DNA from: Pseudomonadota bacterium
GTDB taxonomy: Bacteria > Pseudomonadota > Alphaproteobacteria > Sphingomonadales > Sphingomonadaceae
DNA length: 15,370 nucleotides
Direction: 5' to 3'
Assembly (NCBI GenBank): GCA_023433305.1
Contig: JAEZCZ010000113.1
Coordinates: 1 to 15,370 of the forward strand
Part shown: positions 7,103 to 14,996 of the stretch, one piece after another
How positions within the stretch are numbered: position 1 is the first letter of the stretch
How the letters are laid out: every line of letters starts with the position of its first letter
Notes under the pieces: generated by a model
What the model was told of the DNA's origin: nothing
Seen by the model: only the letters and a program-made list of their open reading frames with translations
Databases searched by the model: none
Made by a program: the position numbers and the translations under genes

Positions 7103-9547
7103 TTAACGACGCGCCGCGCGCAGGACCTCGCCGACTTTGGCCGCGATCTGCGCCACGCTGAAAGGCTTTGCGATGAAGTACATCTTCTCGATGTCGATTT
7201 CGCGGCGAAGCTGTTCTTCCGCATAGCCGGACATGAACAGCACCGGCATGTTCGGGACGAGCTGACGAATCTCGCGCGCCATCGCCGGGCCGTCCATGCT
7301 CGGCATCACGACATCGCTGACGACGAGATCGAAATCGGGATTGGAGCGGACCGCCTCGACGCCTTCGTCGCCGTCCGCGGCGGTCACCACCGAATAGCCT
7401 TGCCGGGTCAGCGCACGCTCGGCGACGGCGCGCACCATGTCTTCATCCTCGACCAGCAAGATGCGTCCACCGCCAGACCACTCGCGCGTCTCTTCTTCCG
7501 CCGCTATCCTGCGCAACTCGTCACCCGTCGCATGGTGCACCGGCAGGTAGATAGTGAAGCGCGCGCCCTTGATGAGGCGGTCGGGTCCGACGACGTTGTC
7601 GGCGAAAATGAAGCCGCCCGATTGCTTGACGATGCCATAGACGGTCGAAAGGCCGAGGCCCGTGCCCTTCCCCTGCTCCTTGGTAGTGAAGAACGGCTCG
7701 AAAATCTTCGGCAGGTTGTCCGGCGGAATGCCGCCGCCGGTGTCCTCGGCGATGAGCACGGTATAGTCGCCGGCAGGGATGATCTCACTGCCCGTGCGAC
7801 GGACGTCGCGAGCGGCGACGCGGCGAGTGGTGAACGACAGGGTGCCGTTCGCATGCTCGCCTGCCCGTGCCTGGATCGCATCGCGCGCGTTGACCGCGAG
7901 GTTGATCACAACTTGCTCGAGCTGCCGGGGGTCGGCGCGCACCGGCCCCAGGTCCCGGTCATGATGCGTCTTCAGCGTGATCCGCGCGCCGAGCAGCCGC
8001 TTGAGGAGCTGGCTTACTTCGGAAATCACGTCGGGCAACTGGATCACTTCCGGCTGCAGCGTCTGCTGGCGGCTGAACGCGAGCAGTTGCCGTGTCAGCG
8101 AAGCCGCGCGGTTCGAGTTCGCCTTGATCTGCTGGATATCGTCGTAGTCGCTGTCGCCCGGCGTATGTCGCAGCAGCATCAAATCGCAGTAGCCGATAAT
8201 CGCCGTGAGCACATTGTTGAAGTCGTGCGCGACACCGCCCGCAAGCTGGCCGACCGCCTGCATCTTGGTCGCCTGAGCCACCTGCCGCTTGAGCCGGGTT
8301 TCCTCGGTGGTGTCGGCCAGGCTCAGCAGCACCGCGGCATCGCCGAGACCGCGCACGCCTGCTAGACCGAGCGAGACGGGTTCGTCCGGTTCTGCCCGCA
8401 ATCGCACCGCGATGTCACCGCTCGACGCCGGCCCTTGACCGAAACGGCGCACCGCGTCGGACATCGCCGTTTTGTCCTGCCGGACCACAAGGTCCGAAGG
8501 ATATGGGGGAAGCTTGTTGCCCACGCCGGCAGCGCGGCGGAATGCGGGATTGGCGAACAGGAAATGCCCGTCACGATCGGTCATCGCGAGGCCGAGGGGA
8601 AGCTGTTCGAGCAGGGATTCGAGTTGCGGCGTCTGCCCCCGCACTTCACCGCCCCACCCGCCGAGGCCGATCCCGCTATCGAACATCACCATCAGCGACG
8701 GGGCCTCGCCGACCCTCGGCCCGCCCCGACCTCCGGCCTCGACATCGGGATCGACGAGCGGGACGTTGACGAGCGTCTGCGGCGTGCCTTTTCGCCCTTC
8801 GCGAGCGAAGAATATCCGGTCGCGTTCGTCCGAACGGAGCAGCGAGACAAAGTCCTGCCCCGCCATGCTCGCGGTCTCGTCGCCGGCGGCGCGCCGTGCG
8901 AAGCCGGGGCCTGCGGCGCGGATCGCACCGTCCGGGCCGACGAGCGCGATTTCGATGCCGGCGGCGCTGAGAATCCGGCCGAACGTGCCCGTAATCCACT
9001 TGCCGATACCCGCCAGGGGTTCGCTGCGGACGATCGGTGCAAAGCGCCAGATCAGATAATCCTCGCCGCGCCCGGCGCGCTGCGCGGCAGCTGCCCAGGT
9101 GTGCTCGCCATCGCCGATGGCGACTTGACCGCTTTCGCCCTCGCGCCAGGCCGCTCTGCCGGCCCGCGCTAGTTGTTCGCCCGAGGCACCATCCACCGGA
9201 AGGCGCGGCGGCGCATGACCCGAGCCGAACCAAAGCTCGTAGGCCGCGTTGGCGCAGACGAGCCGGTTCGCCCGATCGGTGATGGCGATCGCAACGCCGG
9301 GCTGCTCGATCGCGGCAACGGTTACCGACCAGTCGGGCGTCGCCCCGTCGACCGTGGCGGGAGCCGTTCGACGGCGACCCACGGCAAAGGCGATCGCGCC
9401 GAGCACGGCCAGTCCCCCCGCGTAGGCCAGTGTCACCGCCGTGCTGCCCGTGATCAGCCGAATTGCCACCACGCTCGCCAGCACGGCAGCGCCCACGATG
9501 AGCGTATCGACGAAACCTCGCGGCTGCCGCTCGAATGCATGGAGCAT
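7103..9547 (-). CDS. cckA: CckA-type hybrid sensor histidine kinase
   Basis: Inner-membrane hybrid kinase of 814 aa. In alphaproteobacteria CckA passes phosphate through ChpT to the cell-cycle regulator CtrA, and can reverse the flow as a phosphatase. Two membrane segments occupy about residues 12-31 and 34-57. PAS-like segments follow near 77-108, 197-222 and 312-341. The HisKA motif AGGVAHDFNNVLTAIIGYCD puts the phospho-His at H441, and LLAFSRQQTLQPEV is characteristic of CckA. ATP-binding boxes follow: INLAVNARDA (N553), DTGGGIP (602-608) and GKGTGLGLSTVYGIV. The C-terminal receiver has VED near 700, phospho-Asp D745 (SDVVMPSMDG), S773 and K794. I chose the ATG at 9547 for its GGAG 6 nt upstream (9554-9557). 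A GTG at 9562 overlaps the DUF2062 stop as GTGA and is the alternative. The open frame to 10114 only reads DUF2062 out of frame. Confidence 0.92.
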   Translation of the reverse strand: MLHAFERQPRGFVDTLIVGAAVLASVVAIRLITGSTAVTLAYAGGLAVLGAIAFAVGRRRTAPATVDGATPDWSVTVAAIEQPGVAIAITDRANRLVCANAAYELWFGSGHAPPRLPVDGASGEQLARAGRAAWREGESGQVAIGDGEHTWAAAAQRAGRGEDYLIWRFAPIVRSEPLAGIGKWITGTFGRILSAAGIEIALVGPDGAIRAAGPGFARRAAGDETASMAGQDFVSLLRSDERDRIFFAREGRKGTPQTLVNVPLVDPDVEAGGRGGPRVGEAPSLMVMFDSGIGLGGWGGEVRGQTPQLESLLEQLPLGLAMTDRDGHFLFANPAFRRAAGVGNKLPPYPSDLVVRQDKTAMSDAVRRFGQGPASSGDIAVRLRAEPDEPVSLGLAGVRGLGDAAVLLSLADTTEETRLKRQVAQATKMQAVGQLAGGVAHDFNNVLTAIIGYCDLMLLRHTPGDSDYDDIQQIKANSNRAASLTRQLLAFSRQQTLQPEVIQLPDVISEVSQLLKRLLGARITLKTHHDRDLGPVRADPRQLEQVVINLAVNARDAIQARAGEHANGTLSFTTRRVAARDVRRTGSEIIPAGDYTVLIAEDTGGGIPPDNLPKIFEPFFTTKEQGKGTGLGLSTVYGIVKQSGGFIFADNVVGPDRLIKGARFTIYLPVHHATGDELRRIAAEEETREWSGGGRILLVEDEDMVRAVAERALTRQGYSVVTAADGDEGVEAVRSNPDFDLVVSDVVMPSMDGPAMAREIRQLVPNMPVLFMSGYAEEQLRREIDIEKMYFIAKPFSVAQIAAKVGEVLRAARR

Positions 9548-9558
9548 GACGCGCTCCG

Positions 9559-10137
9559 TCACGATCCGGACCGTGGTCGCGCACGGCCGATCGAGCGCCG
9601 CGTCCACTTTCTTGCGGTCCACCAGCGCCAAATCCAAACGGACAGGACGTAGCCTAGTGAGGCCGATACTATCGCTATGACCACGAGGCCGAAAGCCGTT
9701 ACCATGGTCGCGCCCGTCAGCCACTCGAGGAATTGCTGCAATTCGGTTTGTTCGATCGCCCGGCTGACCGGCGCCACAACGGTGGCCGCGTCGACGCGCA
9801 GCAGCCAGCCGCCGACCCAATAGGCGCCGATCCACAACAAGGGCGTCGTCACGGGGTTCGTCACGAAAGTGGTCAGCGCCGCGATCGGAACGTTGGCGCG
9901 CAACGGAACGCTCAGCAAGGCGGCGAACAGTATTTGCGCAAACGGGATAATGATCCCGACGAGCAACCCCAGCGCCACGCCGCGCGGAACCGAGCGCCGC
10001 GTGAAGCGCCACAGCTCCGATCGCAGCACGCGGCCCGCGAACGGGCGGATGAAGCGATTGTGCTCCATCTGCTCGCGGGTCGGCATGTTCTTGCGAAACC
10101 AGTCGGCCAGCCAAGTCTTGGAGCGGAAGTCGATCAT
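9559..10137 (-). CDS. DUF2062 membrane protein
   Basis: Small integral membrane protein of 192 aa with no known biochemical role. The family signature is clear: an N-terminal MPTREQMEHNRFIRPF, then RRSVPRGVALGLLVGIIIPF, ALLSVPLRANVPIAALTTF and VTNPVTTPLLWIGAYWVGGW, followed by a last hydrophobic stretch (GLVVIAIVSASLGYVLSVWI) and a basic tail. About three membrane segments or re-entrant hydrophobic stretches are visible. The start is uncertain. I chose the ATG at 10137 because the conserved region begins about 16 residues later; only a distant AAGG precedes it. A GTG at 10203 would add 22 residues. It lies 85 nt after smpB, and its stop is 11 nt before the cckA ATG, so the DUF2062 and cckA products are probably translationally linked. 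Confidence 0.88.
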   Translation of the reverse strand: MIDFRSKTWLADWFRKNMPTREQMEHNRFIRPFAGRVLRSELWRFTRRSVPRGVALGLLVGIIIPFAQILFAALLSVPLRANVPIAALTTFVTNPVTTPLLWIGAYWVGGWLLRVDAATVVAPVSRAIEQTELQQFLEWLTGATMVTAFGLVVIAIVSASLGYVLSVWIWRWWTARKWTRRSIGRARPRSGS

Positions 10138-10222
10138 GATTGCGTGCCAGCCTTGCGCGGGCTCCGGCGCGCTTGCAAGCCGCGTTTCGCCGAACCGATC
10201 CACGCGCTCGATCCCAAGGCGA

Positions 10223-10705
10223 TCAGCCCCGCTCGCGCATCAGCCGCGCTTTGTCGCGTTGCCAGTCGCGATCCTTGATCGTCTGGCGCTTGTCGTGAGC
10301 TTGCTTCCCCTTGGCCAGCGCGAGCTCGACCTTCGCCCGCCCTCGTCCATTGAAGTATATCGAGAGGGGGATCAGCGTCATTCCCTTGCGCTCGACGGCG
10401 CCGATCATCTTCTCGATCTCGCGCTGGTGAAGCAGCAGCTTGCGGGGGCGCTTGGGCTCGTGATTGAAGCGGTTCCCGTGGCTGAACTCGGGAATGTTGG
10501 CATTGACCAGCCAGGCCTCGCCATCATGCACGTGGGCGTAGCTCTCGGCGATCGAGCCCTCGCCGTTGCGCAGACTCTTCACTTCTGTGCCCTGCAGCGC
10601 GATCCCGGCCTCGAACACGTCCTCGATGAAATACTCGAACCGCGCCCGCCGGTTCTCGGCGACGGTCTTCTTCTTGTCGAATGTGGAGGGCTTGGGTCGG
10701 GCCAT
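10223..10705 (-). CDS. smpB: SsrA-binding protein SmpB
   Basis: RNA-binding partner of tmRNA (SsrA). It brings tmRNA to ribosomes stalled on broken mRNA, so that the nascent chain is tagged and the ribosome released. The protein is 160 aa, a normal full length. Diagnostic segments are ARFEYFIEDVFEAGIALQGT (21-40), EVKSLRNGEGSIAESYAHV, NANIPEFSHGNRFNHEPKRP, RKLLLHQREIEKM, GMTLIPLSIYFNGRGRAKVE and the basic tail KGKQAHDKRQTIKDRDWQRD, which enters the mRNA channel. No Shine-Dalgarno sequence precedes the ATG at 10705. A weak -10-like CTACAT lies 9 nt upstream, so the message could be nearly leaderless. It is the first gene of the smpB - DUF2062 - cckA string. The tmRNA gene itself is not in the window. 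Confidence 0.97.
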   Translation of the reverse strand: MARPKPSTFDKKKTVAENRRARFEYFIEDVFEAGIALQGTEVKSLRNGEGSIAESYAHVHDGEAWLVNANIPEFSHGNRFNHEPKRPRKLLLHQREIEKMIGAVERKGMTLIPLSIYFNGRGRAKVELALAKGKQAHDKRQTIKDRDWQRDKARLMRERG

Positions 10706-10817
10706 GGCAGCGGCATGTAGGGGCTAAGCCACCGTTGCGAAAGACGGGAACTGGCCCGCAGTCCCCGCTTGCTCGAGCGGCGCGCCGATGGAAGGATGCC
10801 GCGACGGGAGAGACACC

Positions 10818-12002
10818 ATGGCAAGCGCCGCACAATCCGCCATTGAGGCCCTCATGGCCGACGCGATTCTGGCCAACGCTAAAGCCATGGCGCCCGCCAT
10901 CGCCGCTCGTTCGGAAGAGATCGAGGGCCTGCGCCGCCTGCCCGAGGATCTCGTGGCGGACCTCCGAATCGCGGGGTTCTTCCGGATGGGCCGCAGCCGG
11001 GAAAAGGGGGGCCCGCAGATGACGCTGCCGCAGCATCTCGAGGTGATCGAAATCCTCGCGCGCGCCGATTCCTCGGTCGGCTGGTGCGTCAAGATCGGCA
11101 CCGACAGCGGGCTCCTCGCCGAGTACCTGCCGCCGACGGCTTCGGCGCGGCTGCTGCCGCACCCGGACATGATCACCGCCGGCCAGTTCACCACCGCGCA
11201 CGGTAAGCTCGAGCGGGTCGAGGGTGGATATGTCCTCACCGGCCGCTTCCCGTTCGGCAGCGGGGTGACCCACGCCGACGTGGTCATGAGTGGCGGCGTG
11301 CTCGTAGAGAATGGCGAGCCGGTGATTGGGCCCAGCGGCATGCCCGAAGGCCGTCTCGCCTTCTGCCGCGCCGACGAGATCGTCATCGAGGATACGTGGC
11401 ACACGCACGGCCTGCGTGGCAGCGGGAGCTGCCACTACCGCGCCGAGGGCGTGTTCATCCCCGAGGATCAGGCGCTGCGGATCGAGGAAACGATGTTCGC
11501 GAACCGCGCCCCGCTCTATTCGAGTGGCTTCAACTGGGTGACGACGATGGCGGCCGTTCCCGTTGGCACCGCGCGCCGCGCGATCGACGAGGCGAAGACG
11601 TTGGTCCACCAGCGCAAGGCCGGCATTCCGCCGCGTCCGATGGCCGAGACCATCCAAGCGCGCGAGGCGATTGCCCAGGCCGAGATGGCCTACGGAGCCG
11701 CGCGGGCCTTCCTGTTCCATGCTGCAGAGATTTTCTGGACCGAGCTGGAGGTTGGTACGCCCGCCGTCGAAACCAAGGGCCGCCTCGCGCTCGCCAACGT
11801 CAACAGCTTCCGCATGGCCGCGGACGTCACGCGCAGGCTGTTCGACCTGATCGGCGCCAACGCGATATTCCAAGGAAGCGTGCTCGAACGTCTGGTCCGC
11901 GACGCGCTGACGCTCAACCAGCACATGATCGTCGCACAGCCGGCGCTAGAGACGTACGGCGCGATGATGCTCGGGTGCGAACACCCCTCGCCGCTCTATT
12001 GA
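10818..12002 (+). CDS. Acyl-CoA dehydrogenase-fold flavoprotein, probably a flavin-dependent monooxygenase
   Basis: Flavoprotein of 394 aa with the acyl-CoA dehydrogenase fold. The ATG at 10818 has GGGAG (10806-10810) 7 nt upstream; an upstream in-frame start at 10788 is less likely. An N-terminal helical domain (about 1-115) is followed by the middle beta domain, which includes GGYVLTGRFPFGSGVTHAD (137-155) and DTWHTHGLRGSGSCHY (192-207), and a C-terminal helical domain of the acyl-CoA_dh_2 type (about 240-390) ending RDALTLNQHMIVAQPALETY. That C-terminal type is typical of two-component aromatic or steroid hydroxylase oxygenases such as HsaA, and H369 sits where those enzymes keep a conserved His. 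I see no clear catalytic Glu of a true acyl-CoA dehydrogenase. A reductase partner would be expected, but none is present here. It runs opposite to smpB and dapA, its stop only 3 nt from the dapA stop. Confidence 0.88.
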   Translation: MASAAQSAIEALMADAILANAKAMAPAIAARSEEIEGLRRLPEDLVADLRIAGFFRMGRSREKGGPQMTLPQHLEVIEILARADSSVGWCVKIGTDSGLLAEYLPPTASARLLPHPDMITAGQFTTAHGKLERVEGGYVLTGRFPFGSGVTHADVVMSGGVLVENGEPVIGPSGMPEGRLAFCRADEIVIEDTWHTHGLRGSGSCHYRAEGVFIPEDQALRIEETMFANRAPLYSSGFNWVTTMAAVPVGTARRAIDEAKTLVHQRKAGIPPRPMAETIQAREAIAQAEMAYGAARAFLFHAAEIFWTELEVGTPAVETKGRLALANVNSFRMAADVTRRLFDLIGANAIFQGSVLERLVRDALTLNQHMIVAQPALETYGAMMLGCEHPSPLY

Positions 12003-12005
12003 GCT

Positions 12006-12890
12006 TCAGACGAGGCCAACGCTCTGCATGGCCGCATCGACCGTGTCCCGCGCATCGGCGCTGCACGCAACGACCGGCAGGCGCACCTCGTCGCTGAGCC
12101 AATCGTGCAACTTCGCCAGCGCGTACTTGGTCGGTGCGGGGCTGGCGTCGGCGAACAACGCCTTGTGCAGCGGGAACAGGCGTTCGTTGAGCGCCCTCGC
12201 CCGCTCGAAGTCGCCGGCAGCCGCGGCGGCGTGGAATTCGGCGCAGAGCTTTGGGGCCACGTTGGCGGTGACCGAGATGCAGCCGACCTGGCCGAGTGCA
12301 TAGCCGGCGAGCGCCAGCGGATCGTCGCCGGAAAGCTGGTTGAAGGCGGGACCGAGCGCCGCGCGGTGCTGGGCCACGCGCTGAAGGTCGCCGCTCGCGT
12401 CCTTGATCGAGACGATGCGCTCCGGGTGACGCTTCGCCAGTTCGATCACGGTCGCCGGCAGGATATCGGTCACGGTGCGGCCGGGTACGTTGTAGAGCAC
12501 GATCGGCAGGCTCGAGTTCTCGGCGAGGTACGAGAAATGCGCGATCAGCCCCGCCTGGCTCGGGCGGTTGTAGTACGGCGCCACGCAGAGCCCTGCAGCG
12601 ACGCCCCCCAGCTCCTCGCAGAACTTGAGGTGATCGAGTGCGACCCGCGTGTCGTTCGAGCCGCACCCGGCAATCACGGGGACGCGGCCTGCCGCCTGTT
12701 CGACGCACAGCTCGATCACCCGGTGATGCTCGGCGCGGTCGAGCGTCGCGCTCTCGCCGGTCGTGCCGCAAGGCACCAGGCCGGAAGAGCCGTTTTCGAT
12801 CTGCCAATCGACGAAGCGGCGGAAGGCCGCCTCGTCCAACACTCCGTCGCGAAAAGGAGTCACCAGGGCCGGAATCGAGCCAGAGAACAT
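12006..12890 (-). CDS. dapA: 4-hydroxy-tetrahydrodipicolinate synthase
   Basis: Cytoplasmic enzyme that condenses pyruvate with aspartate semialdehyde, the first committed step to diaminopimelate and lysine. It has 294 aa, the normal length. Active-site residues are all present: the Schiff-base lysine K163 (IVSIKDASGD), Y133 and R138 (LYNVPGRTV), T43-T44 in CGTTGES, and Y107 in APYYNRP. The N-terminal GSIPALVTPF is typical. The ATG at 12890 has GAAGG (12899-12903) 8 nt upstream. The gene is transcribed divergently from the lytic transglycosylase, with 105 nt between the two starts, and converges on the flavoprotein gene with 3 nt between the stops. Its product feeds the peptidoglycan that the neighbouring transglycosylase cuts, though nothing shows co-regulation. 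Confidence 0.97.
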   Translation of the reverse strand: MFSGSIPALVTPFRDGVLDEAAFRRFVDWQIENGSSGLVPCGTTGESATLDRAEHHRVIELCVEQAAGRVPVIAGCGSNDTRVALDHLKFCEELGGVAAGLCVAPYYNRPSQAGLIAHFSYLAENSSLPIVLYNVPGRTVTDILPATVIELAKRHPERIVSIKDASGDLQRVAQHRAALGPAFNQLSGDDPLALAGYALGQVGCISVTANVAPKLCAEFHAAAAAGDFERARALNERLFPLHKALFADASPAPTKYALAKLHDWLSDEVRLPVVACSADARDTVDAAMQSVGLV

Positions 12891-12995
12891 TTACACCGCC
12901 TTCGCCATGGACTGTACAACGGGATCGGCCACTGCTCGATCGCGACGAGCCGTGGAACAATCCGTTAAGCGCCTGATAAGGAGACGGTTGGCACG

Positions 12996-14924
12996 ATGTC
13001 CAGCATGGTAAGTAAAGCGCTGATTTCTGCCGCCCTTCTCTCCACCTTTCTGTCCGCTTCGGCGCTCGCGCAGGAGTCGCCGGGGCGTGCCAGCCTCGTT
13101 GCGGCGCAACCGTCGTCGCAAGTAGCCTATGCGGTCAGCCGCTGGGAGCAGCTCTCGGCGAGCCCGCGGTTCGCCTTCGGCGACTACGCGGGATTCCTGC
13201 TGAGCTGGCCGGGTTTCCCCGACGAGACGAAGCTGCGCGGCTACGCCGAGGCGCGGCTCTCCGAGGAATACGTGCCGCCGCAGCAGGCGATCGCCTATTT
13301 TGACCGGTTCCCGCCGCTGACCAATCCCGGGCGCGCCGCGCATGCGATCGCGCTGATGACCGCGCGGCCCGGTGAGGCCGAGGCGGCGGCGCGCGAGGCA
13401 TGGCGCGGCGGCGAGATGAGCCCGACCGCGGCGGCCACGCTGCTGGCCAATTTCGGCGGCCGCTTCACGCCGGCCGACCACGACGCGCGCATGGATGCCT
13501 TGCTGTGGCAGCGCGACTCCGGCGCGGCCGCGCAGCAGCTTCCTTACGTCTCGCCAGCGAAAGCAGCGGTGTTCGGCGCGCGGCTCGCTATCCTGCAAGG
13601 CGGCGACGGCGCGACCTACGACGCGACCGCGACGGCCGATCCTGGCTACCTCTACAACCGCAGCCGCGAGCTTCGGCTCGAAGGGCGCCCGCAGGAGGCG
13701 GTGGTCCTGCTTGCCACGCGCCCCGCGCTCTCGGCCAAGCCGTTCGACGGCGTGCGCTGGATCGACGAGCACCTCGAGGTCGCGAAGATCGCGACCGCCG
13801 GTTCGGCTCGCCAGATCGCGACGCGCGCGGCCGAGGCTTTCACCTCGGAAGAGGAAGTCGCCAAAGGTCCGTACAAGCTCCGCGACGACTACACGTCGCT
13901 GATGTGGCTCGGCGGTACGCGGGCATTGTGGGACCTCGGCGACGGCATGGGCGCGGCGCCGCTGTTCTACCGCTACGGCGCCTCGGCGCAGACTCCGCAG
14001 ACCCGCTCCAAGGGCTTCTTCTGGGCCGGCCACGCTGCGCAACGCGGAGGCAACCAGGCCGAGGCGAACCGCTATTACGAGATGGCCGCGGCCTATCCGG
14101 AATACTTCTACGGCCTCCTCGCCCTCGAGCGGCTCGGCCGGCCCGCGCCGGCGCTTGCCGCCATGGCGCCCGGCCAGCCGACTCCGGCGGAGAGCGCATC
14201 AATGATGGCCAACCCCCTGACCCAAGCGATCCAGGTTCTCGCCTCGAGCGGGCATAGCTGGCAGACCAAGCGCAAGTTCTACACCACGCTCGCCGACAAG
14301 GCGCAGACCCCGGGCGAGCTCGCGCTGATCGGCCAGCTCGCGCAGCAGCTCAACCTACCGGAACTCGCGGTCGTGGTCGGCCGTGTCGCGCCGGAGAAGA
14401 ACTTCGCCGGCTTCTCGACAGTCGGCTTCCCGGTGGTCCAGACCCCGGCCGAGGCCGACTGGACGATGGTCCACGCGATCGCCCGGCAGGAAAGCGAGTT
14501 CGACCGCAACCGCGTCAGCCACGCCGGTGCGGCGGGCCTGATGCAGCTCATGCCGGGGACCGCGCGCGAACAGGCGGGCCGCCTCGGCATCGCCTACATG
14601 TCCGCCTCAATCATGCCGGACACCCAGTACAACATCCGCCTCGGCAACAGCTACTTCCAGCGGATGATGAACAGCTACGGCAGCTATCCGCTCGCGGTCG
14701 CCGCCTACAACGCCGGGCCCGGCAACGTGAACAAGTGGCTGCGCCAGAACGGCGACCCGCGCACCGGCGCGGTGAGTTGGATCGACTGGATCGAGCGCAT
14801 CCCGTTCTTCGAGACCAAGAACTACGTCGCCCGCGTGCTCGAGAACGCCGCAACCTACGAGGCGCTGCATCCCGACAAGGCGGCACTCGGCCGGCCGCGG
14901 ACGATCAGCGAGTTTCTGCGGTAG
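12996..14924 (+). CDS. slt: Soluble lytic murein transglycosylase
   Basis: Periplasmic enzyme that cleaves the MurNAc-GlcNAc bond of peptidoglycan to form 1,6-anhydro ends. It has 642 aa. A signal peptide (about 1-25, ending ASALA before QES) is followed by a long alpha-helical, TPR-like superhelix (about 40-480), as in E. coli Slt70. The SLT catalytic domain occupies about 487-620: catalytic Glu E499 in IARQESEFD, then AGAAGLMQLMPGTA, YNIRLGNSYFQRMM, YPLAVAAYNAGPGNVNKW and the late IPFFETKNYVARVLEN. All core family-1 motifs are intact. The ATG at 12996 is preceded by AAGGAG (12978-12983), 12 nt away, slightly long spacing. An in-frame ATG three codons further in is an alternative that hardly changes the signal peptide. 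It is divergent from dapA and followed by greB after 72 nt. Confidence 0.95.
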   Translation: MSSMVSKALISAALLSTFLSASALAQESPGRASLVAAQPSSQVAYAVSRWEQLSASPRFAFGDYAGFLLSWPGFPDETKLRGYAEARLSEEYVPPQQAIAYFDRFPPLTNPGRAAHAIALMTARPGEAEAAAREAWRGGEMSPTAAATLLANFGGRFTPADHDARMDALLWQRDSGAAAQQLPYVSPAKAAVFGARLAILQGGDGATYDATATADPGYLYNRSRELRLEGRPQEAVVLLATRPALSAKPFDGVRWIDEHLEVAKIATAGSARQIATRAAEAFTSEEEVAKGPYKLRDDYTSLMWLGGTRALWDLGDGMGAAPLFYRYGASAQTPQTRSKGFFWAGHAAQRGGNQAEANRYYEMAAAYPEYFYGLLALERLGRPAPALAAMAPGQPTPAESASMMANPLTQAIQVLASSGHSWQTKRKFYTTLADKAQTPGELALIGQLAQQLNLPELAVVVGRVAPEKNFAGFSTVGFPVVQTPAEADWTMVHAIARQESEFDRNRVSHAGAAGLMQLMPGTAREQAGRLGIAYMSASIMPDTQYNIRLGNSYFQRMMNSYGSYPLAVAAYNAGPGNVNKWLRQNGDPRTGAVSWIDWIERIPFFETKNYVARVLENAATYEALHPDKAALGRPRTISEFLR

Positions 14925-14939
14925 GTCCCCCAACGCCAT

Positions 14940-14996
14940 CCCGTTGAGGAGGAGGGGAGATTGAACGGGCCATCCTTCACCGATAGTCCCTCCTCC
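14940..14996 (+). promoter_or_regulatory. greB leader with purine-rich ribosome site and two competing hairpins
   Basis: The purine tract 14946-14960 contains repeated GGAGG. Hairpin A pairs CCCGTT (14940-14945) with AACGGG (14964-14969) and leaves the tract in its 18-nt loop. Hairpin B pairs GGAGGAGGG (14948-14956) with CCCTCCTCC (14988-14996), hiding the tract right up to the greB ATG. The two cannot form together. The pairing is seen directly; any switching role is a guess. No T-run follows, so an slt terminator is less likely. Confidence 0.45.

Noticed and set aside
9548..10114. A longer N-terminus for CckA, starting at 10114
   Set aside because: These 189 residues are Arg-rich and read the DUF2062 gene out of frame. 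The two membrane segments expected at the CckA N-terminus begin only after the ATG at 9547.
10524..11924. Minus-strand open frame of 466 codons opposite the flavoprotein and entering smpB
   Set aside because: It overlaps two clear genes, and its translation has no family features.
12891..12995. Divergent dapA/slt promoters
   Set aside because: The region must contain them, but I found no -35/-10 pair on either strand good enough to place.
12891..14042. Minus-strand open frame of 383 codons opposite the lytic transglycosylase
   Set aside because: Low-complexity Arg/Ala-rich translation, while the opposite strand encodes intact Slt with a signal peptide and catalytic domain.
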